IMG/VR virus record: IMGVR_UViG_3300003323_000602
Span: 1-33,375 of that record
Length of the DNA stretch: 33,375 bases
Origin: a virus
Direction: 5' to 3' (one strand)
Shown here: positions 30,215 through 33,375 of the stretch, piece after piece
How positions within the stretch are numbered: position 1 is the first letter of the stretch
How the letters are laid out: the number at the start of each line of letters is the position of its first letter
The notes under the pieces: model-generated
Seen by the model: only the letters and a program-made list of their open reading frames with translations
Told to the model about the DNA's origin: nothing
Databases searched by the model: none
Translations under genes and position numbers: made by a program

Positions 30215-33200
30215 TTATGCTATATTAATTGGATTTGCTTGTCCTGGCATCGGTCCTGTGGTGGATTGAGGGGTAGCAGCTTCAATAGCAGCTGCATTCT
30301 CCATCTTGCGAATATCACCCTGACGAATTGCATCATTGCTTAATGTTGGACGAGGACCGCAAGGTGTTGCTGCCTCTGCTTTCTTAGCTTGCGCTTCACA
30401 ATTATTCTGTGCTGCAATCGCATTCTCTGCCTTACGCACGTCTGCTTGATCTGCCGTTCGTGGAACGGACACAGGCACTGCAGCCGTTTGAATCGATTGA
30501 GTTGTAGCTGGCTTGTTGGTGTTAGTGGTTTTCGTACCACCTTTGAGCAATTTTGCCATTGCCACAGATGCCCAGCCCCGTAGATTGCCAACAGTCGTTC
30601 GTGAATTGACAATCGTTGGATTTGCGCGAGCGATTCCAGCTGCTGTTGATGCTCCTAATGCTGTAGACAACAGTTGGCTACCACTGGATGCACGATCAGC
30701 ACTGATTACCTTTGCTGCAGTTGCAGGTCCCAAGAAGTGAGCAAGATACAAATCACCGGGATCTGTAGAACCAATTGCGCGACTATTGTCACGTAAGAAG
30801 TTCGCACCTGCGATCGCATTGTTGAATGGGTCAAAACGAGGATCGTTAGGTTGAGGAGACGTTCCTGGAGATGTCACTAGCGTTTGCGCCTTGCCTTGTT
30901 TTACCATTCCATTCCACGTTGACTTAATGAATTGGAATAAACCTGTAGCAGAAGAAGCAGGTGATGCTGTTGCTCGAGCACGGAATGAGGATTCCTTCGC
31001 AGCAAACATTGCCATCAAGATTGGATCAACGCCAACTTGGTTTGCAGCTTGGACGATCGCGCGTTGAACTTCTGGAGCTGCTTTATCCCAACCTGTAACG
31101 TCTGATAGTTGATACTTACCATTAAGCACTGTAACAGCATCTGGACGTGTTGTTGGCTCAATAGCACCTGATGGAGGTGTAACTGGAACTGGATCCAAAG
31201 GCTTGAACGATGAAGAGCTACCGTTACTTGTCGTTGAGCTGACACAGCCAACAGCATTGTCATAGCAAGACAATACACCAGAACTAATATTGATTTCTGA
31301 GCCGCTACCCGGTCGCGTCGACTGAAAGGCACTCTTCTTTGGTAACCCAATCATGTCGAGTGTTTGTGAAAATTCACCATTATCAAAGATGTGATCTATG
31401 CCGCAAACATAGTAGTATCCATCGAACCAAAAATCGCGCGCATAATCTGCAAATCCAACTTGGTTAATATCCGTATTCCCGTCGATTCCCTGCCCCGTAA
31501 ACAATGAAAAGTCATCATTGTTTCTCGGCATCTTAATACGAACCTTCGCAAACGCTGGAACGCGTGACCAATCGTGGAAATTAGCAGAATCAGGAGTATT
31601 TGAAGCTACAAATGGTGCATCCTTTGTTTCATTCAACGAACGAATCATCTGCTCAGGTGACGAAGTTTTATTGGTACTACGCAATAGTTCCGTGTTGCCA
31701 ACAATTCGCATCTTCGCTTCTGCAACTTCAAGAGACGCATGCTTTGCCAGTGAATACCCACTTTGGATCGATACGTTTGCGTCTTGTGCGTTTAATTGGC
31801 CCGGTGTCTTGATCTGCGATCCAAAATACACAGGAATCTGCATCAAACCACCACCAAAACGATTGAACATGTTATTAACGTCTGCAGTACTTGCAGATGT
31901 TTGTCGATTTGGGCCGCGTTCCAGTTGACTCTTGAAGGTATTTGCCAACGTAGCTGTCTGCAGATACGCTAGACCCATGTTGACCTTCATGTCAAACTCT
32001 AGGATGTCAATGTTTTTACCAGTATAGATGTAGTCAAATTCGATGATGTTACGTCGTATTGTATCGTACATCGGATTTGCCTTTAGCTTATCATCATCGT
32101 CTTGCAACGCTGCAAACTGGCTATCGTAAGACACAGTCTTTGGAACCATGAATCGTTCGACTCGATAATATACCGTATAATCAAGTTTGGAACTATCTTG
32201 ACCTGACTGTGGAGCTGAACGCAAAGCTGTATGAATCTTGTAATCGTACTTGACGCCGTTACTGTCACCAGTTGCAGCATCGCGTTGCACTTGATTACTC
32301 ATCGACATAATCTGTCGGATGGCGCCTTCAATACTGGTAGATGATGGGAATGTAACATGAACGGGATCGTCACAATTAGCTCCCGTTTTGTATTGTTCGG
32401 GCTGGTCTGTGACTGTATAGCTATCATTTTGATAGTCTGTGCCCACTTCAATTACGTAATTTACGCGGCGTAACGAATCAATCAATGGTTGTGGATCAAC
32501 GCCTTGCGATCCACGAATTTGATCTACGACGCACTGAAAGTACTTGTCGTAATTGATGTTGATATTGTCTTGCAGGCGTGCCAGTGTCGATTGGAGACTG
32601 TTACCAGCTGTAATGCTCATTGCATTTACAGCTTTTGCATATTGCGGTAAACGCGCTGCGCCGTGGCCAGCTGCAACAAATGACATTTCATAACTGCCAC
32701 CTGCCTCTGTGAATGAACCAGTGACGTCGTAGCAGATGAAATTTAGCGGCGGAATGTCGGTTATCTGCTCATACACATCGTTATTTGATGTTGTTGGATC
32801 AAACCCATGCCCTACGAAGAACGTCTTCAGTACGTATACTACTTGAGAGCTATCGACTCCCAACGCAATACTACACTTCACTACTTGGTCCAAGAATGCT
32901 ACACCTTTAGGCTCAGAAATCGACATTGATCCTTCGATCGCAAGAGATGTATTCATATCTCCCGGCACAGCTCCTGCTGCAGTAGCAGTTGTCCATTGCG
33001 CTCGAGTGATAACAAACGATGCATCTGTTGCACCATTGATCAATATGATATACTTACCAACAGGATTACCTGATCCATCCTTGACTAACTTTGGACTGTA
33101 TCGTCCAAGGTTTTCCGTGCCAGGAGCAGGATCAATGTATGCTGTTTCTGTAGTTGCATGATTCCACGTATCTTCGTATGTGCTAGCCGCAAGCATATCT

Positions 33201-33286
33201 GCAGTTGCTGTGCAATCACACATTGCTAGGACGTGATAGTAGCTGTATGAGCGATACGACGCTAGGAGGTTTGGAGGATTTGACAT
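30215..33286 (-). CDS. Large baseplate hub protein with a C-terminal lytic transglycosylase domain (1023 aa)
   Basis: First gene of the visible tail operon and neighbour of gp5, where the T4-like hub would be expected. Residues about 1-690 are beta-rich structural sequence with no motif I can name. Residues about 745-880 are an SLT-type lytic transglycosylase: VGVDPILMAMFAAKESSFRA puts the catalytic glutamate at E765, followed by ATGLFQFIKSTWNGMV, NNAIAGANFLRDN and GDLYLAHFLGPA. The last 80 residues are Ala/Gln-rich and contain two related units, DVRKAENAIAAQ and DIRKMENAAAIEAA. The domain would cut glycan strands during entry. The ATG has no Shine-Dalgarno sequence in its leader of about 17 bases. 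A hub role comes from position; the enzyme domain is from motifs. Confidence 0.8.
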   Translation of the reverse strand: MSNPPNLLASYRSYSYYHVLAMCDCTATADMLAASTYEDTWNHATTETAYIDPAPGTENLGRYSPKLVKDGSGNPVGKYIILINGATDASFVITRAQWTTATAAGAVPGDMNTSLAIEGSMSISEPKGVAFLDQVVKCSIALGVDSSQVVYVLKTFFVGHGFDPTTSNNDVYEQITDIPPLNFICYDVTGSFTEAGGSYEMSFVAAGHGAARLPQYAKAVNAMSITAGNSLQSTLARLQDNININYDKYFQCVVDQIRGSQGVDPQPLIDSLRRVNYVIEVGTDYQNDSYTVTDQPEQYKTGANCDDPVHVTFPSSTSIEGAIRQIMSMSNQVQRDAATGDSNGVKYDYKIHTALRSAPQSGQDSSKLDYTVYYRVERFMVPKTVSYDSQFAALQDDDDKLKANPMYDTIRRNIIEFDYIYTGKNIDILEFDMKVNMGLAYLQTATLANTFKSQLERGPNRQTSASTADVNNMFNRFGGGLMQIPVYFGSQIKTPGQLNAQDANVSIQSGYSLAKHASLEVAEAKMRIVGNTELLRSTNKTSSPEQMIRSLNETKDAPFVASNTPDSANFHDWSRVPAFAKVRIKMPRNNDDFSLFTGQGIDGNTDINQVGFADYARDFWFDGYYYVCGIDHIFDNGEFSQTLDMIGLPKKSAFQSTRPGSGSEINISSGVLSCYDNAVGCVSSTTSNGSSSSFKPLDPVPVTPPSGAIEPTTRPDAVTVLNGKYQLSDVTGWDKAAPEVQRAIVQAANQVGVDPILMAMFAAKESSFRARATASPASSATGLFQFIKSTWNGMVKQGKAQTLVTSPGTSPQPNDPRFDPFNNAIAGANFLRDNSRAIGSTDPGDLYLAHFLGPATAAKVISADRASSGSQLLSTALGASTAAGIARANPTIVNSRTTVGNLRGWASVAMAKLLKGGTKTTNTNKPATTQSIQTAAVPVSVPRTADQADVRKAENAIAAQNNCEAQAKKAEAATPCGPRPTLSNDAIRQGDIRKMENAAAIEAATPQSTTGPMPGQANPINIA

Positions 33287-33308
33287 TATTGTGTATGGTA
33301 TGGGTTGC

Positions 33309-33316
33309 TATTTATC
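33309..33316 (-). promoter_or_regulatory. T4-type late promoter box for the hub operon
   Basis: The minus strand reads GATAAATA, with a predicted start near 33303. It would drive the hub protein and gp5, which has no box of its own. Confidence 0.65.
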
Positions 33317-33375
33317 ACGTTTTACGCGTGAGAAGTTCCCCAAATAAACGGTTCTTGGTTGGGACAACGATCTTT
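33317..33375 (-). other. Window edge, possibly the end of an upstream minus-strand gene
   Basis: All three minus-strand frames are open from the window edge to stops at or next to the late promoter, so I cannot choose one. The frame ending in a TGA that overlaps the GATAAATA box (reading KNRLFGELLTRKT at its end) would repeat the stop-promoter overlap seen at 12478. A small inverted repeat CACG/CGTG is at 33317-33331. Confidence 0.3.

Noticed and set aside
1-33375. tRNA genes, CRISPR arrays, insertion sequences, integrase or attachment sites
   Set aside because: I saw no cloverleaf with conserved loops, no regular spaced repeats, no transposase or integrase frames, and hardly any non-coding space to hold them.

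Overview
This window is part of the genome of a strictly lytic, T4-like contractile-tailed phage (myovirus). The evidence is a family B DNA polymerase with T4 gp43 motif order, a gp45-type sliding clamp, a T4-type RNase H, a DsbA-like protein, and a tail cluster containing gp5, gp25 and gp6 homologues. The host is most likely a Gram-negative bacterium, because the lysis and entry enzymes target thin peptidoglycan and the exported transglycosylase has a signal peptide. I cannot name the host. I saw no integrase, tRNA or CRISPR array. Coding density is very high, and no gap reaches 300 bases.

Layout. Positions 1-3106 (+): a PD-(D/E)XK nuclease, a retropepsin-like protease, a 2OG-oxygenase-like protein, a terminator, an exported lytic transglycosylase, a 54-aa protein and DsbA. 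Positions 3140-3736 (-): a fibre-like late gene. Positions 3842-8917 (+): replication genes, namely polymerase, clamp, two small unknowns and RNase H. Positions 8914-9357 (-): a holin-like membrane protein. Positions 9417-11170 (+): a PAAR-peptidase fusion and two small conserved genes. Positions 11229-33286 (-): a 22-kb baseplate/tail cluster. In transcription order it runs hub protein with a transglycosylase domain, gp5 spike, gp25, gp6, a 3313-aa giant protein, a GIY-YIG-type endonuclease, a 503-aa paralogue of part of the giant, a DUF5659-like protein and a 405-aa structural protein.

Regulation is readable. Nine start-proximal sites carry a T4-late-promoter-like octamer: GATAAATA six times on the minus strand, TCTAAATA twice on the plus strand and AGTAAATA once. 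They sit at a short distance before structural or lysis genes and none precedes the replication genes, which instead have sigma70-like candidates. Three convergent junctions carry hairpins, two of which are good bidirectional terminators.

The most interesting biology is how peptidoglycan-cutting functions are distributed in the tail. The gp5 homologue has the OB fold and the beta-helix spike but no visible lysozyme domain. A lytic transglycosylase domain is instead at the C-terminal part of the large hub protein, and an M15-type peptidase is fused to a PAAR spike-tip protein encoded far from the tail cluster. Other notable points are the giant TTG-started tail protein built partly from repeated modules, and a homing-type endonuclease wedged between two tail genes.
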